A stretch of DNA of 13,995 nucleotides, taken from the NCBI GenBank assembly GCA_034437455.1, contig DAOTUB010000391.1, positions 1 to 13,995 of the forward strand. Reading direction: 5' to 3'. This document shows positions 13,714-13,995 of this stretch, piece by piece. Below the pieces are notes generated by a model. It searched no databases. It was not told where the DNA came from and was given only the letters and a program-made list of their open reading frames with translations. Each line of letters starts with the position of its first letter. Position 1 is the first letter of the stretch. This DNA comes from DAOTUB01 sp034437455 (GTDB lineage Bacteria; Chloroflexota; Anaerolineae; B4-G1). A program made the position numbers and the translations under genes.

Positions 13714-13995
13714 ATGATGACTGAACCAACGACCATCGCATTCGACATTAAAGAGGTATGTCGCTTTCACGGTCACAGTTGCCCCGGCCTGGCCATCGGC
13801 ATCCGCGCGGCCGAGATCGCGCTACGCGAGATCGGCCCCCATTCCGCCGACAAAGAGGTCGTCGCCATCGTCGAGACCGACATGTGCGGCGTGGACGCCA
13901 TCCAGTACCTGACCGGCTGCACCTTCGGCAAGGGCAACCTGATCCACCTGGATTACGGCAAGAACGCCTTTACCTTTATCCGGCGTTCCGACGGC
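13714..13995 (+). CDS. FmdE-family protein, N-terminal part (runs off right edge)
   Basis: Ninety-four codons are visible. Motifs of the FmdE/GHS-type domain are clear: V-C16-R-F-H19-G-H-S-C23-P-G-L, a Leu/Ala helix, V-A-I-V-E-T-D56-M-C58-G-V-D-A-I-Q, then T-G-C69-T-F-G-K-G-N-L. The Cys/His/Asp set is known to bind a metal in this family. The name comes from the formylmethanofuran dehydrogenase operon, but bacterial members are small metal-binding proteins linked to molybdenum enzymes, with an uncertain role. AAAGGAG lies before two adjacent ATG codons (13714 and 13717), and either may be used. A link with cooT through a shared transcript suggests joint handling of Ni and Mo or W enzymes. Confidence 0.85.
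   Translation, partial: MMTEPTTIAFDIKEVCRFHGHSCPGLAIGIRAAEIALREIGPHSADKEVVAIVETDMCGVDAIQYLTGCTFGKGNLIHLDYGKNAFTFIRRSDG

Noticed and set aside
1..13995. CRISPR array, tRNA or rRNA genes
   Set aside because: No regularly spaced short repeats, cloverleaf with acceptor stem, or rRNA motifs were seen.

Overview
The window looks like a chromosomal segment of an uncultured Chloroflexota-type bacterium (Anaerolineae-like). This is an inference from the GC-rich host genes, the Thr/Pro-rich surface-protein linkers, and the CooT/FmdE metal-enzyme genes. No rRNA, tRNA or integrase gene is present to fix the taxonomy. The window falls into four blocks.

Block 1 (1-7174, minus strand) is an integron gene-cassette array without a visible integrase. 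Four attC recombination sites can be folded by eye: 410-541; 2022-2134 plus 4220-4234, split by an intron; 6253-6379; and 7121-7174. All show the expected unpaired extrahelical bases. A fifth, attC-like site (294-407) is weak. Reading in the transcription direction from high to low coordinates, the cassettes carry: a TIGR02391-type protein with an R-x4-H motif; a two-gene cassette with a membrane-anchored Thr/Pro-rich protein and a Shedu-like (DUF4263) nuclease bearing an N-terminal zinc finger; a group II intron sitting inside the attC that follows the nuclease; a lipoprotein with three DUF4352-like repeats; and, running off the left edge, an SRPBCC-like protein. The cassette genes are visibly more AT-rich than the right half of the window.

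The group II intron (2135-4219) can be delimited exactly: removing it rebuilds a normal attC. EBS1 and EBS2 candidates pair with the attC flank, and domains V and VI are recognisable. Its reverse transcriptase has lost the maturase (X) domain and has a stop before the HNH domain, so it is probably immobile on its own.

Block 2 (7345-11357) starts with an IS91-like transposase remnant. A strong sigma70-type promoter with palindromic operator-like sequence follows, then a 30-codon ORF and two overlapping ABC exporter genes. The exporter genes have complementary degenerate and consensus ATP sites, as in TM287/288 or BmrCD heterodimers.

Block 3 (11386-13300) is a graveyard of defence and toxin-antitoxin genes: a 43-codon HsdR/HsdS chimera, an AbiEi-like antitoxin without its N terminus, a truncated DUF3368 PIN toxin with an amber stop, its intact UPF0175 partner, and an unknown frame interrupted by an amber codon.

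Block 4 (13256-13995) holds cooT (nickel-binding) and the start of an fmdE-like gene. Each is preceded by a leader with the same architecture: outer GCCA/TGGC stem, inner CCGG hairpin, T-tract. The first leader also has a good promoter. This suggests a transcription-attenuation element, possibly a metal or cofactor riboswitch.
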